Shown: positions 26,089 through 36,031, counted from the stretch's first letter. The stretch: 64,000 bases of DNA from Paenibacillus sp. YN15 (GCF_003285005.1 NZ_QMFA01000010.1:1-64000); one strand, 5' to 3'. Notes: generated from the letters alone by a model not told the origin. Made by a program: numbers and translations.

Positions 26089-27048
26089 ATGAAAGCCGAT
26101 GCGCCGGTGAGGAACAGCATAGCGCTGACGGGCAGGTGGACACAAGCTCTTCGCAGCAAGCGTCTGCGCCAGAATGTGTTTCTTTGGGCCATGCTGGCGC
26201 CTGTTATTGCATTCTATATCACCGTCAAGTACATTCCCATGGGCGGACTGGTCATTGCTTTCAAGCAATACAATTTCACCGATGGCATCCTGCACAGCCC
26301 CTGGGTAGGGATGAAGAACTTCGAGTATTTATGGAATCATCCGGATACGCTGCAAATTATCCGCAACACCTTTATGCTCAGTATTTTAAGCGTAGGAGTC
26401 GGGTTTCCCGTTCCCATTGCGCTGGCCATCATGATGAATGAGGTCCGGAGGATGTGGTACAAGAAGCTGGTGCAGACTCTGGTATACCTGCCCCACTTTC
26501 TTTCCTGGGTAATTGTGGGCAGTATCGTGCTGACCGTCTTCTCCCAGGAGACAGGCTTGGTTAATTCCGTCTTGAAGCTCGTGACGGGAGGAGAGAGCTA
26601 TGCCTTTCTGTACAATGAAGGCTCTTGGATCAGCATTTTTGTAGGAGCCGGGATATGGAAGGACATGGGGTTCAACGCCATTATCTATTTGGCGGCGCTT
26701 TCAACGATTGATCCCAGCTTGTTTGAAGCGGTGAGCATAGACGGCGGGGGGAAGTGGAAGCAAATCTGGCATATTACCTTGCCCGGCATTCGCGGCACGA
26801 TTGTGCTGACCCTGATTTTGGCCTTGGGCAAGGTGATGGAGGTGGGCTTCGACCCGGTGTTTATGCTGCAAAACCGGGTGGTCACCGATGTATCCGAGGT
26901 CATCAGCACGTACATCTACAAAAATGGCGTTCTGAATGCCGAATTCAGCACGACAACCGCAATCGGTCTGTTTGAATCCCTCGTAGCCTTTGTGCTGGTC
27001 ATTTCCGCCAACAAAATCGCGCGCAAATTCGATCAGGGCTTGTGGTAA
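26089..27048 (+). CDS. carbohydrate ABC transporter permease, LplB-like
   Basis: A 319-residue inner-membrane permease with six predicted helices. The binding-protein-dependent transport loop is ALSTIDPSLFEAVSIDGGGK, the EAA motif contacting the ATPase. The N-terminal region (FYITVKYIPMGGLVIAFKQY then NF) is characteristic of the LplB/YteP subgroup. Start 26089 has AAAGGGTGG about 9 bases upstream. It pairs with the following YtcP-like gene and the lipoprotein. No ATPase is encoded here, so a shared MsmX-type ATPase is probably used, as known for this subgroup. Confidence 0.92.
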   Translation: MKADAPVRNSIALTGRWTQALRSKRLRQNVFLWAMLAPVIAFYITVKYIPMGGLVIAFKQYNFTDGILHSPWVGMKNFEYLWNHPDTLQIIRNTFMLSILSVGVGFPVPIALAIMMNEVRRMWYKKLVQTLVYLPHFLSWVIVGSIVLTVFSQETGLVNSVLKLVTGGESYAFLYNEGSWISIFVGAGIWKDMGFNAIIYLAALSTIDPSLFEAVSIDGGGKWKQIWHITLPGIRGTIVLTLILALGKVMEVGFDPVFMLQNRVVTDVSEVISTYIYKNGVLNAEFSTTTAIGLFESLVAFVLVISANKIARKFDQGLW

Positions 27049-27063
27049 GGAGGCCGGAAAAAC

Positions 27064-27939
27064 ATGAAGCATACATTGGCTGAAAAATGGTTCTACCGCA
27101 TAAACGCCATCATTTTGGGGCTGCTGTCCTTAAGCTGCATTTTGCCCATGATCCACATTGTCGCCGTTTCCCTAAGCGATAACAAGGCGATTGACTCGGG
27201 TTTCATCTCCTTCTGGCCCAAGGGCTTCAATTTGAAATCCTATGGGACTCTTATTGAGGGCACGAATGTCATCGCTGCTTTCCGCAACAGCGTGCTCATT
27301 ACGGTGGTGGGGGTGTGCCTGAGCATGCTCTTTACCATCATGGCGGCTTATCCGCTGTCACGCCGTTATTTTGCGGGAAGAAGACCGGTAACCTTGTTTA
27401 TGGTATTCACCATGCTTTTCTCGGGGGGCTTGATTCCGACTTTTTTGACCATCAAATCCCTGGGGCTGGTGGATTCCTACGGGGCCATCTGGCTTCTAGG
27501 CCTGGTGAGCACCTACAACATGATGATTGTGCGCACTTATTTTCAGAACATCCCCGAGGAAGTGGAGGAATCGGCGCGGATGGACGGATGCGGGGAAATC
27601 AGGCTGATTCTGCAGATTATCCTGCCCCTCTCCATGCCGGTGCTGGCCACCATCGGGCTGTTCTACGGCGTGCATTATTGGAACGCATTTATGAATGTGC
27701 TGATCTACATCAATGATGCCAATAAAATCAACCTGATGGTCATGGTGCAGCGTATGGTGCAAAGCCAGTCCATGCTCCAGGAGCTGAACAACCTGCAACC
27801 CGACGATGTGCAGGCCATTACGCCGGAATCCATTAAGTCGGCCGGCATTATTGTGATGGTGGTGCCGATTTTGGCGGTATATCCGTTCCTGCAGAAATAT
27901 TTTGTGAAAGGCGTTATGCTCGGTTCTGTCAAAGGTTAA
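27064..27939 (+). CDS. carbohydrate ABC transporter permease, YtcP-like
   Basis: A 291-residue permease with six helices. The EAA loop is EEVEESARMDGCGEIRLILQ, and the end FLQKYFVKGVMLGSVKG is the typical terminal motif of this family. AAGGAGGCC precedes the start, 15 bases after the LplB-like stop. It forms the second half of the heterodimeric channel for an oligosaccharide delivered by the lipoprotein at 27972. Confidence 0.93.
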   Translation: MKHTLAEKWFYRINAIILGLLSLSCILPMIHIVAVSLSDNKAIDSGFISFWPKGFNLKSYGTLIEGTNVIAAFRNSVLITVVGVCLSMLFTIMAAYPLSRRYFAGRRPVTLFMVFTMLFSGGLIPTFLTIKSLGLVDSYGAIWLLGLVSTYNMMIVRTYFQNIPEEVEESARMDGCGEIRLILQIILPLSMPVLATIGLFYGVHYWNAFMNVLIYINDANKINLMVMVQRMVQSQSMLQELNNLQPDDVQAITPESIKSAGIIVMVVPILAVYPFLQKYFVKGVMLGSVKG

Positions 27940-27971
27940 TTCCAAACATGAATTTATATGGGGGAACAGCT

Positions 27972-29642
27972 ATGTTGAGAATCAACGGGAAGAAAAGCGC
28001 AGCTGCCGCAGCAACACTCCTGCTGGGCGCCATGTCGATGGTGGCCTGCAGCTCGAAGGAAGAGACGGCCCCTTCCGCTACAGGACAGGGAGCAACTGAA
28101 AAGCCCAAACCGACCATTACCGTATCCGCCTACGAACGGGGACGGGTTCCGGCAGAGGAAGGAACCATGGAGAAGAACCGCTGGACGGATTGGATCAATG
28201 CCAACGGTCCGGTAAATGTGAAGTATGTGTTGGTGCCCCGCAACGAGTCTGCCCAGAAATTCAATACTTTATTCGCCTCCAATACGGCGCCTGATATTAT
28301 CAATGAATATGATACCAATTACCGCAACAAGCTGTACGATCAAAAGCAAATTCAGCCCATTGACGAATTGATTGAGAAATACAGTACGGACTACAAGCAG
28401 CTGATGGAGCAATATCCCACACTCAGGAAGGTGGGCACGAAGCCGGACGGGAAGCTTTATGAAACCGGACGGCTCCAGAATACGGGGGCGCTGTACGCCG
28501 TAATAATCCGTGCCGACTGGCTGGAGAAGCTGAACCTGTCTGTTCCGCAGACGCCGGAGGAGCTGCTGGAGGTGGCCAAGGCGTTCACCTTCAATGATCC
28601 CGACGGCAACGGCAAGAAGGATACCTTCGGCATTTCCCTGTCCTCCTTCTCCGGTGTAACAATAGACAATATGTTCGGCAATGTCGGTTTTGTGCTGGAG
28701 AATGATACCATCAGCTGGAACTGGGACCGGTTCAAGGCGGCCATGAGCTTCAAGAAGCAGCTGTTCGACCAGGGTGTGGTTGACAAGGATTTTCTTACCG
28801 ACAAGAACGGCGAGAAAGCGAAGAAGGATTGGCTGGCCGGGAAGCTGGGCATCTATACGATGCAGCATGCGTACAATGATGCCGGCTACACCAATTATGA
28901 AACCCTGAAGAGCAATGTGCCCACCGCCAAAATTTTAACCCTGCCGCTTCCCAAAACGCAGTTTGGCCAGTTCTCCATGGAGCTGGGGAATCCGGTTCAA
29001 ATGACTACCGTCATCAATATTAAGGCCAAGGACCCGGAGGCCGCGATCAAATTCATCGATTTCATGTCCCGGAAGGACACCATGCTGACACTAAGGAACG
29101 GGCTGGAAGGGGTGCACCATACGCTGGATGACAACGGCTGCGCCATTCCCATCGACGCGGAGAAGAACACCAAGGAGCTCGGCTATACGGGGGATTATTG
29201 GATGATGTCCTCCACTTCTTTTGAAGGCAAGTGCAGCTCCCTGGAGACCAAGCTGAAGCCGGATACGCAGAACAAGAAGGATTACCTGGAATTCTTTAAG
29301 AACAAAACCGTCTATGAATCGCCGGACCGTCCGTATCCCGCCTTTGCTCTGAGCGAGCATATGCCCACGCTTCCTACCGAACTGCAGACCATCAGCAATG
29401 ACCTTCGGGGAGCGAAGCTGGATGAAGGCAAGCTGGGAGAAGCCGTGACCAAGGCTATTGTCAGCGGGTCTTCTTACAGCGTAGATCAGGCAATGGCTGA
29501 TGCGAAATCGGCATGGGATAAGCTGAACGGCAAGAAGCTGGAGGAATTCTATGCCAAGTGGTATGCGGAGAATAAGGAGCATGCATTCCTGACAAAGGAT
29601 GTGTATCAGATTCTCGCCGACAGCAAGAAAAACCAAAAATAG
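27972..29642 (+). CDS. extracellular solute-binding lipoprotein, LplA-like
   Basis: A 556-residue binding protein with a lipoprotein signal: basic start, hydrophobic stretch and lipobox ending at Cys26 (MSMVAC). The mature part carries an EF-hand-like calcium loop, NDPDGNGKKDTFG, common in this large-size family. It captures an oligosaccharide at the outer membrane face and hands it to the two permeases. Start 27972 follows GGGGGAAC. The large size, about 530 mature residues, fits complex oligosaccharides such as uronate- or rhamnose-containing ones. The ligand is not identifiable. Confidence 0.9.
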   Translation: MLRINGKKSAAAAATLLLGAMSMVACSSKEETAPSATGQGATEKPKPTITVSAYERGRVPAEEGTMEKNRWTDWINANGPVNVKYVLVPRNESAQKFNTLFASNTAPDIINEYDTNYRNKLYDQKQIQPIDELIEKYSTDYKQLMEQYPTLRKVGTKPDGKLYETGRLQNTGALYAVIIRADWLEKLNLSVPQTPEELLEVAKAFTFNDPDGNGKKDTFGISLSSFSGVTIDNMFGNVGFVLENDTISWNWDRFKAAMSFKKQLFDQGVVDKDFLTDKNGEKAKKDWLAGKLGIYTMQHAYNDAGYTNYETLKSNVPTAKILTLPLPKTQFGQFSMELGNPVQMTTVINIKAKDPEAAIKFIDFMSRKDTMLTLRNGLEGVHHTLDDNGCAIPIDAEKNTKELGYTGDYWMMSSTSFEGKCSSLETKLKPDTQNKKDYLEFFKNKTVYESPDRPYPAFALSEHMPTLPTELQTISNDLRGAKLDEGKLGEAVTKAIVSGSSYSVDQAMADAKSAWDKLNGKKLEEFYAKWYAENKEHAFLTKDVYQILADSKKNQK

Positions 29643-29662
29643 TCTTGCGGAGGGACTTGCAC

Positions 29663-31498
29663 ATGATTCCATTCCCGATGATCAGGGAGGCTGTGCTGGA
29701 GCCGGGGGCAGGAAGAGAAGCCGAGGGCTTTCCTTTTGGGAGCGGCTGGCGCGAAACGCTGCGCCAGGCCGCCGGCCATCCCGCTTATGCGCATCTGACA
29801 GATGAAATACGGGAGGAAGCCGCAAGGGCGAAGGGGGAGCCGCTGCTTCCCCTTCTTCTTTCGGACTTCCGGTTGTTTGAGACGAAGGGCACCCGGGGAG
29901 AATATGAGCTGCCCTATTTTGACAGACGCCGCCGGGCTTTGGCCCTGTTGCTGGCCACCCTGCTGGACGAAACGGATGAACATCTGACGGCGCTGGAGGA
30001 TCTTCTCTGGGAAATCTGCAACGAGTTTACCTGGTGTGTACCTGCCCATCATTCCGTTGAGCTGACGGTTGGCCTTAAGAGGACCCATCCCCCGGAACAA
30101 ATTGTCGATCTGTTCGCTGCGATTACAGGCCATCAGCTGGCAGAGACCCTGTTTCTGCTGAAGGGCAGGCTTGATTCCCGGGTGGCAGAGCGGGTAACGG
30201 CGGAGATCTTCAGGCGTATTCTGGACCCGCTTGGTCCCGGGCGCGCGCAGTTTGGCTGGGAGCGGGCCACCAACAATTGGGCAGCGGTTTGTGCGGGATC
30301 AGCGGGAATGACGGCCTTGCTGTTAATGGATGACCGGGAGCATCTGGCGGAGCTCTTGGGACGGCTTCTTGATGCGTTGAGCAGCTATTTGGCCGGTTTT
30401 GAAGAGGATGGAGGCTGTCCCGAGGGACTGAGCTATTGGATTTTCGGGTTTGGCTACTACACTTATTTCGCCGATATGCTGGAGCGGTATACCCTTGGCC
30501 GAATCCGGCTTATGGATGGCGCCAAGCTCCGCCGGATCGCTGAGTTTCCCATGGCCGTCATGCTGTCGGATGGACATTTTGTCAATTATTCCGACAGCTC
30601 CGGCAGAACTCAGCTGCATACGGGCCTGGTCTCCCGTCTGATCGAGCGTTACGGGCTGTCTGTTCCCTATATGAAGGGCATTACCTCCTTTCACCAGGAC
30701 CCTTGCTACCGGTATGCCTATGTGTCCCGCAATTTGCTGTGGTCCAGTCCCGCGCTTATGGGCCGGCCTGCTTCCGAAGGCGAGTGGGAGCTGGAGCAGC
30801 TGCAATGGGTGGTCAGCCGCCACCGCCGCAAGGGAGCCATGGTGGCTTTTTCCGCTAAGGGCGGGCATAACGGGGAGCCTCATAACCATAATGATGTGGG
30901 TCACTTCATCATCCATGCGGAAGGGGAGAGCCTGCTCTCGGATTTGGGCTCCGGAGCTTATTGCAAGGAGTATTTCGGCGGGAAGCGGTATACCTTCCCG
31001 GAGCCCTCCGGCCGGGGCCATTCCGTGCCTGTGATCGAAGGAATGGAGCAGCAGGCGGGCCGAGAGTGCGGGGCTCTGGTGCTGGAGAAGGACATTTCCC
31101 CTGGACGGGTGCGGCTGGCGTTGGACGCAACGGCAGCTTATCCTGTAGCCTCTCTGCAGCGATATATCCGGCGCTTCGACTGGAGCATGGAGGACGGGGA
31201 GAGGGCAGCTGTTCTGAACCTGCAGGACCGTTTTGCATTTGTGGAGAAACCCGGGCAGGTGGAGGAGGCTTTTATCAGTGTCTTCAAGCCTGGGGTGGAC
31301 AGCTCCGGGGGACGCATTTATTGGACCGGAGCCACGGGGACAGTGACGCTTGTCTACGACTCGCAGGTCTGGCAGCCGCAAGTGGAGGAGCTTCCTTTGG
31401 GGAAATCCCCCGGCATGGCTTACCGGGTTGCGCTAAGACTGCTGCAGCCCGCTAAGGAAATCCTATTCAGTGGTGTTTTCCGGATCGATATTTCATAA
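29663..31498 (+). CDS. heparinase II/III-family polysaccharide lyase-like protein
   Basis: A 611-residue protein with a helical toroid N-terminal half (FTWCVPAHHSVELTVG; NNWAAVCAGSAGMTAL) and the heparinase II/III beta-domain motif KGGHNGEPHNHNDVGHFIIH near residue 405. There is no signal peptide, so it acts in the cytoplasm on imported oligosaccharides. The family includes heparinases, alginate oligosaccharide lyases and exopolysaccharide lyases. Start 29663 has GGAGGGA upstream, 21 bases after the binding protein. Context with GH3 and ABC import suggests degradation of a uronate-containing oligosaccharide, an inference. Confidence 0.88.
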   Translation: MIPFPMIREAVLEPGAGREAEGFPFGSGWRETLRQAAGHPAYAHLTDEIREEAARAKGEPLLPLLLSDFRLFETKGTRGEYELPYFDRRRRALALLLATLLDETDEHLTALEDLLWEICNEFTWCVPAHHSVELTVGLKRTHPPEQIVDLFAAITGHQLAETLFLLKGRLDSRVAERVTAEIFRRILDPLGPGRAQFGWERATNNWAAVCAGSAGMTALLLMDDREHLAELLGRLLDALSSYLAGFEEDGGCPEGLSYWIFGFGYYTYFADMLERYTLGRIRLMDGAKLRRIAEFPMAVMLSDGHFVNYSDSSGRTQLHTGLVSRLIERYGLSVPYMKGITSFHQDPCYRYAYVSRNLLWSSPALMGRPASEGEWELEQLQWVVSRHRRKGAMVAFSAKGGHNGEPHNHNDVGHFIIHAEGESLLSDLGSGAYCKEYFGGKRYTFPEPSGRGHSVPVIEGMEQQAGRECGALVLEKDISPGRVRLALDATAAYPVASLQRYIRRFDWSMEDGERAAVLNLQDRFAFVEKPGQVEEAFISVFKPGVDSSGGRIYWTGATGTVTLVYDSQVWQPQVEELPLGKSPGMAYRVALRLLQPAKEILFSGVFRIDIS

Positions 31499-31517
31499 AA
31501 AAGAGGGATAGACCCAA

Positions 31518-33080
31518 ATGGATCATATTTTTTCACAGGAACCCAGCCTATGGGTCAGGAGCACGCTGGACAGCATGAGCCTGAAGGAGAAGGTCGGACA
31601 GCTTATTATCTCCCGGGAGAGCCGGGATACGATTGAGGATTCCATAGCCAAAGGGCATGTAGGGGGATTTTATGCCGCCAACCATGTGAGCGGGGAACGG
31701 ATCACGAAACTGAAAAGCCTGTCAAAGACGCCTCTGCTGGTGGCCCAGGACCTGGAGGTAGGCCACTGCTCGGGTGCATTGAGCTGGCCCTCGGCCATGG
31801 CTTTGGGGGCCATTGACGATGAAGAGACAGCGTACAACTGGGCTTATTACCAGGCCTTGGATGCCCGGCGTCAGGGCGTTAATGCCGTATTCGGACCTGT
31901 GCTGGACGTTGCTCTCAACCCGGAAAGCCAAGCCACCTCCACACGCCCGCTGAGCGGAGATCCGCAGCAGGCCGCCAGACTGGCCGCAGCAGTAGTGAAG
32001 GGCTATCAGGATGCAGGGCTGCTGCCCTTTGCCAAGCATTTCCCGGGATTCGGCCGGGGGAATCAGGATGTGCATCTGGAGCTGTCCAAGTATAAAGCGG
32101 ATAAGCAAACCCTCCTGAAGGAAGACCTGCTCCCCTATCGGCAGGCCATTCAAGAGGCATCGCTGGCGGGAATCATGACCGGGCATATTCGTATTGACGA
32201 GATTGATTCCGAGCTGCCTATGCCGCTTTCATCCAAACAGATGGAATTATTGAAGGAAATTGGCTTCAACGGCCTCACCATTACCGATTCTCTGAGCATG
32301 AAGGGGATTCAATATCTGTATCAGGATGAGATCCTCTATCCCGGAGCCATCCTGAGCGGCCACGATATGATTCTGGCCAATAACCGGCTGCCGGATGAGC
32401 TTGGGCTTGAGTATGTGGTCCGGACGGTGGAGGATGGCAGGATTCCCTTGGCTGAAATTGAGCGCAGGGTCATCCGCATTCTGCAGATGAAGGAGTATCT
32501 GGAGCAGGTGCCTCTCCGGGAGCTGGATGTTGCCAAGGCGGCCTCCCTGTTTAGCTCCATGAGCCAACGCTCCATGACTGCCTTGCGCTCTGACGGAGAA
32601 GCCTTCCAAGCTATTAACCCCTCATGGAAATCTTTATTTGTCATTGTCTCACAGGAATTCACCCAGGTGGAGGGGGAATTGTCGGCAGCCCATACGCCGG
32701 TGGAAATGCTGGCGGACAAGCTGAAGGAACGCTTCCCCAACAGCGATATTGCATTTTTGCCCATCTTCCCCTCAGCCTCGCAGAACGAAGAGCTGCTGCA
32801 TAAATCCCTGGCCTATGAGCAGGTGCATATCGTAGCCAATGCCGTTAAACGGGCTTACTCCGGCATCGCCCATTACCAGGACCCGCTGTTGTCTATGGTG
32901 CGCGCCATGCAGACCAAGATCGGCACCTTCGTTGTCTTCGGCAATCCGGCCGCCGCCAAGGACCTTCCTGCGCTGCCCCAGCTGTTGTTCTGCTATGGAG
33001 GCTATCTGTGGATTGAGGCATGTGTGGAGGTGCTTTCCGGCCGGTTGAGGCCGGAAGGGAAGCTGCCTATCCGGTATTAG
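31518..33080 (+). CDS. glycoside hydrolase family 3 protein, NagZ-like
   Basis: A 520-residue GH3 enzyme without signal peptide. Substrate-binding FAKHFPGFGRGNQDVHLELS is near residues 172-191, and the nucleophile Asp is in TITDSLSMKGI near 255. The His in the KHFPG...DVH segment matches the His/Asp dyad region of NagZ-type beta-N-acetylhexosaminidases. It probably trims non-reducing ends of the imported oligosaccharide. It lies 20 bases after the lyase gene in the same operon, and a terminator follows at 33117. N-acetylglucosaminidase or another exo-glycosidase activity are both possible. Confidence 0.9.
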   Translation: MDHIFSQEPSLWVRSTLDSMSLKEKVGQLIISRESRDTIEDSIAKGHVGGFYAANHVSGERITKLKSLSKTPLLVAQDLEVGHCSGALSWPSAMALGAIDDEETAYNWAYYQALDARRQGVNAVFGPVLDVALNPESQATSTRPLSGDPQQAARLAAAVVKGYQDAGLLPFAKHFPGFGRGNQDVHLELSKYKADKQTLLKEDLLPYRQAIQEASLAGIMTGHIRIDEIDSELPMPLSSKQMELLKEIGFNGLTITDSLSMKGIQYLYQDEILYPGAILSGHDMILANNRLPDELGLEYVVRTVEDGRIPLAEIERRVIRILQMKEYLEQVPLRELDVAKAASLFSSMSQRSMTALRSDGEAFQAINPSWKSLFVIVSQEFTQVEGELSAAHTPVEMLADKLKERFPNSDIAFLPIFPSASQNEELLHKSLAYEQVHIVANAVKRAYSGIAHYQDPLLSMVRAMQTKIGTFVVFGNPAAAKDLPALPQLLFCYGGYLWIEACVEVLSGRLRPEGKLPIRY

Positions 33081-33116
33081 GATAAGCGGATTAAACTCTC
33101 CATCTGCCCATCAAAA

Positions 33117-33170
33117 GAGCCATCCGGCTGCCGCTTGCAGAGCGGTTACCGGATGGCTGTTTCTTTTTCC
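33117..33170. terminator. bidirectional terminator
   Basis: AGCCATCCGG pairs with CCGGATGGCT across a 26-base inner region that holds a smaller hairpin. TTTCTTTTT follows on the plus strand. It lies between the converging GH3 and beta-helix genes. Confidence 0.75.
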
Positions 33171-33171
33171 A

Positions 33172-35262
33172 CTATTGCGGGCTGATGACTAAGAACGGTT
33201 TGCCGTAAGCAGTGGACTCCTTGCTGGAGATACGGGCCAGCACATTCGCCTGTGATCTGTCCGTAACCTTGAAGGAGGCCATTTTGTCGGTCTGGCTCTT
33301 GATGTAATCCGTCACATCGACGCTGTACCACCCCGTTGCGGATACCTCCACTGTGCCGGTAACTATTGCGCCGGCAGCGCTTGGTGCGGTATCCCACGTA
33401 ATGGTATCCTCGGACCAATTGTCATTTGCCAGTCCGTAGAAGGATAAGGGCTGCTTCGGCTCGCTGTAGTCCACATAAAACATAAGGTAGGCTTTACCGA
33501 TTTGTCCGCGGGAATAGCCTGTATAGTCAAGCTTGAGGTAGATATCCCGGTCATATTTGGAGTTGTCCGAGTTCTTCAGCTCCATGCTTGCCGCACTGCC
33601 GTAATTGGTGGCGGAGAAGCTTCCCGCCCGGACGAAGGCATCGGCCACAGCGGGATACGTATATCCCAGTCTCTCCGCCAGTTGGACGCGGTAAAGAGAC
33701 GGAATGGACAGCTGAGTCTGGCCTGTCCCCTCGATAAAGCCCGTTGTGGTGGGAATAACGGATCGGAAGGGGCCGCCTGTGCCGGAGATGTTGCCTTTGC
33801 AGCCGATGGCGTAATTCTCCGCTGTAGGCGGATGCTCAATGATCGCCTTGCCCTTGCCCACATCGCAATTCCACAGGACGGAATTGGCTGCGGACCAGCC
33901 GTGGGAGGTGCCGTAATCCCCCCGGTTGTACAAGCCCAGGACAATTTTGTTGGTGCCCCGGAGGTCCAGCTCCTTGTGGTTGTCATACAGGAAGCCGTGG
34001 CCCCATTTGCGGTGCGGCTCGCTGACATCATACGAATCCTTGGCCGTATTGTCCAGGAATACATTTCCCGAATCCCAGGTTGCCCCGTTGCCGAAGTAGG
34101 AATGTCTGCCCTGCTGGGCCAAATTGTTGACGAACAGGTTTAATTGTCCCGATTCCACCCCAAAATTATAGCGCCGCCCTCCTTCATCCTTGGAATGGGG
34201 CTCAACGGAATAGGAATTCTGAACCGTAACACGGGAGGAGGTTTGGAGGACAATGCCTTTATTGACAAAGTGCTTTACCTTCACCCGGTTCACCCAGCTG
34301 TCCTCAACCGTATTGAACACCAGAGCATCCTCGGCGTGATTCTCGCTAGTGGGGGATGCGGTATCGATGGTGATCTGGAGATTCTCCACCCCAATTTCCG
34401 TAAGCAGTCCTGCCCGGTCGTATTTGTACAGATACGATTGGGACAGCGACCGGTTCAGCTTGTTGGTCAGCGGAGCGTCAATCGTCACCGTATTCCCCGA
34501 GATGCCGGTGATATACCGGTTGAACACAAGAGGCAAGGAGTCTACTGTCCAGGAGGGATCACCGGCTGTGCCTCCTCCGCCCACGGAATCGATCCAGGCC
34601 TGGGTGGAAGGGTGCTTGATAATGATATTGTCTCCTGCGGCAAGCCCGGCCGTACTGGCCACCGTGAAGCTGCGGTTGCAAACAGAGACGATGCTGCTCG
34701 TAATGTCTCTGCGGTTTTGCGGCGTATCGCCTCCACTCCAGTTGGACGACAGGTTTCCTCCTGCCACAAGCACAGGATTTTTGTTGGTGGTGGTGAGAAG
34801 AGGACGGCGGAGCACAGTATTTAATGCCGGATCATCGTCAAAGCCCGCACCCTTCAAAATGACACCGCTTGCATTTATTCGCAGAGTGCCATGTACCGGA
34901 TAATCCCCTGCTGCAAGGAGGACCACTCCCCGAATGCCATTGGCGTTCAGAGGCCAGGCAGCCACTGTGTTAAGAGCTTGCTGAAGAGCGGTTGTATTGT
35001 CTCCCGTTACCGGGGATACGTTAAGAACCGGAGAAATAGCCGAGCTGTCGGGAATATCCCTCTCGCCCCGGTGATACCCTGCATAGCTGAAGTCCACTAT
35101 CCTGTTGGCGTCCGAATCCACGGCGTATTGAAGCTGCCCCTGGTTATTGTAGTACACCTTGGTGGATTCCCAAGCCAAAGCCTCTCCACCTATGGCAAGT
35201 GCCAGGAAGGAAGCGGCTGCAAGAGCGGCTGTTTGTTTCCAAAACTGAAATCCCATAACCAT
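33172..35262 (-). CDS. secreted right-handed beta-helix protein with C-terminal DNRLRE/CBM96-like domain
   Basis: About 696 residues with a signal peptide (FWKQTAALAAASFLALAIGG, cleavage near ALA-WES). A pectate-lyase-like parallel beta-helix follows: VSPVTGDNTTALQQALNTVA, then NGIRGVVLLAAGDYPVHGTL near residues 60-110, and many short NxV repeats. The last 170 residues (ADAFVRAGSFSATNYGSAAS; DTITWDTAPSAAG; WYSVDVTDYIKSQ) form a DNRLRE-type beta-sandwich now linked to carbohydrate binding. It is probably an extracellular polysaccharide lyase or hydrolase feeding the adjacent uptake operon. AAGGAG precedes several in-frame ATGs; 35262 is the best-spaced. Confidence 0.85.
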   Translation of the reverse strand: MVMGFQFWKQTAALAAASFLALAIGGEALAWESTKVYYNNQGQLQYAVDSDANRIVDFSYAGYHRGERDIPDSSAISPVLNVSPVTGDNTTALQQALNTVAAWPLNANGIRGVVLLAAGDYPVHGTLRINASGVILKGAGFDDDPALNTVLRRPLLTTTNKNPVLVAGGNLSSNWSGGDTPQNRRDITSSIVSVCNRSFTVASTAGLAAGDNIIIKHPSTQAWIDSVGGGGTAGDPSWTVDSLPLVFNRYITGISGNTVTIDAPLTNKLNRSLSQSYLYKYDRAGLLTEIGVENLQITIDTASPTSENHAEDALVFNTVEDSWVNRVKVKHFVNKGIVLQTSSRVTVQNSYSVEPHSKDEGGRRYNFGVESGQLNLFVNNLAQQGRHSYFGNGATWDSGNVFLDNTAKDSYDVSEPHRKWGHGFLYDNHKELDLRGTNKIVLGLYNRGDYGTSHGWSAANSVLWNCDVGKGKAIIEHPPTAENYAIGCKGNISGTGGPFRSVIPTTTGFIEGTGQTQLSIPSLYRVQLAERLGYTYPAVADAFVRAGSFSATNYGSAASMELKNSDNSKYDRDIYLKLDYTGYSRGQIGKAYLMFYVDYSEPKQPLSFYGLANDNWSEDTITWDTAPSAAGAIVTGTVEVSATGWYSVDVTDYIKSQTDKMASFKVTDRSQANVLARISSKESTAYGKPFLVISPQ

Positions 35263-35798
35263 AATCATCCTCTCCTTCATGTGATTGAATCCCAAAACCG
35301 GCGCCGGGTCCTCCGGCTGCCATTCAAAATGGTTGCATCCAAACCTCCCTTCTCCAATCACGGCAGAGCCGCATAGCTGATCCGCCATGCCGCTGCAGGC
35401 GAACCATTGGCAGACATGTTTATCCTAGTGGAATATGTTATCCATAGCAATATCCATTACTTAACTCCATAATCGAAAACACCAATCCTCCGTTATGGCG
35501 GAGGCAGGCGCCCTGTTGCCGTATTTGAGCACAGGTCTATACTTGAAATGACAAATTACCTAACAGTGCAATGTGCTTCCTGTTTGGTGTGGATGTGGTG
35601 TATTATTCCAGTTTTGCCTATACACTGTGCCGGGCCGGAAAAGAGTAAAGTAATCGGATGGAGTTTCTTTGAATTGGCTCCATTGTCTGAGGTCTCCGCG
35701 ACGTTCCGCGGGCGATTGAATCTGGTGTGCGGCGCTGGGAAGCCGGACGCCTTTCGTCCGCTGGGCTCGCAACTGACGGTGATGATAGCGGGCAGCAA

Positions 35799-35960
35799 AT
35801 GTACGCTATTGGAGCCAATGGTTGCTTTTTTCCAAAATAGCGTACATGATTTTTCTTCTAAGTTACGCCAAATAAGCAAATAACAGATAAATTCACACAA
35901 TAACATACATTTTATGTCTGCTAAATGGGCAAATTTTCCGCAAATGTCCCGTTAGCAGAC
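35799..35960. repeat. two long-arm inverted repeats, degenerate tetrad-like locus H
   Basis: ATGTACGCTATT (35799-35810) pairs with AATAGCGTACAT (35836-35847), and GTCTGCTAA (35916-35924) with TTAGCAGAC (35952-35960). GCTATTGG recalls the conserved end of the tetrad units, but the four-unit, 50-base layout is not preserved. The 870-base gap 35263-36133 holds no credible gene. The open frames on both strands there have no ribosome site or family resemblance. Confidence 0.5.
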
Positions 35961-36031
35961 TTTTGTTGGCGCTTACATAAAAGAGAAAGCAGGACGAGGC
36001 TCCTCCAAATCTCCTGTTAAAGTGGATACAC

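Noticed and set aside
35548-35906. Overlapping open frames on both strands of about 111 and 116 codons
   Set aside because: No ribosome site, no family resemblance, and they overlap an inverted-repeat region. Treated as non-coding.
35964-35977. Catabolite-response-element-like word TGTTGGCGCTTACA
   Set aside because: One mismatch to a loose consensus, and about 700 bases from the nearest start codon. Too weak to call.
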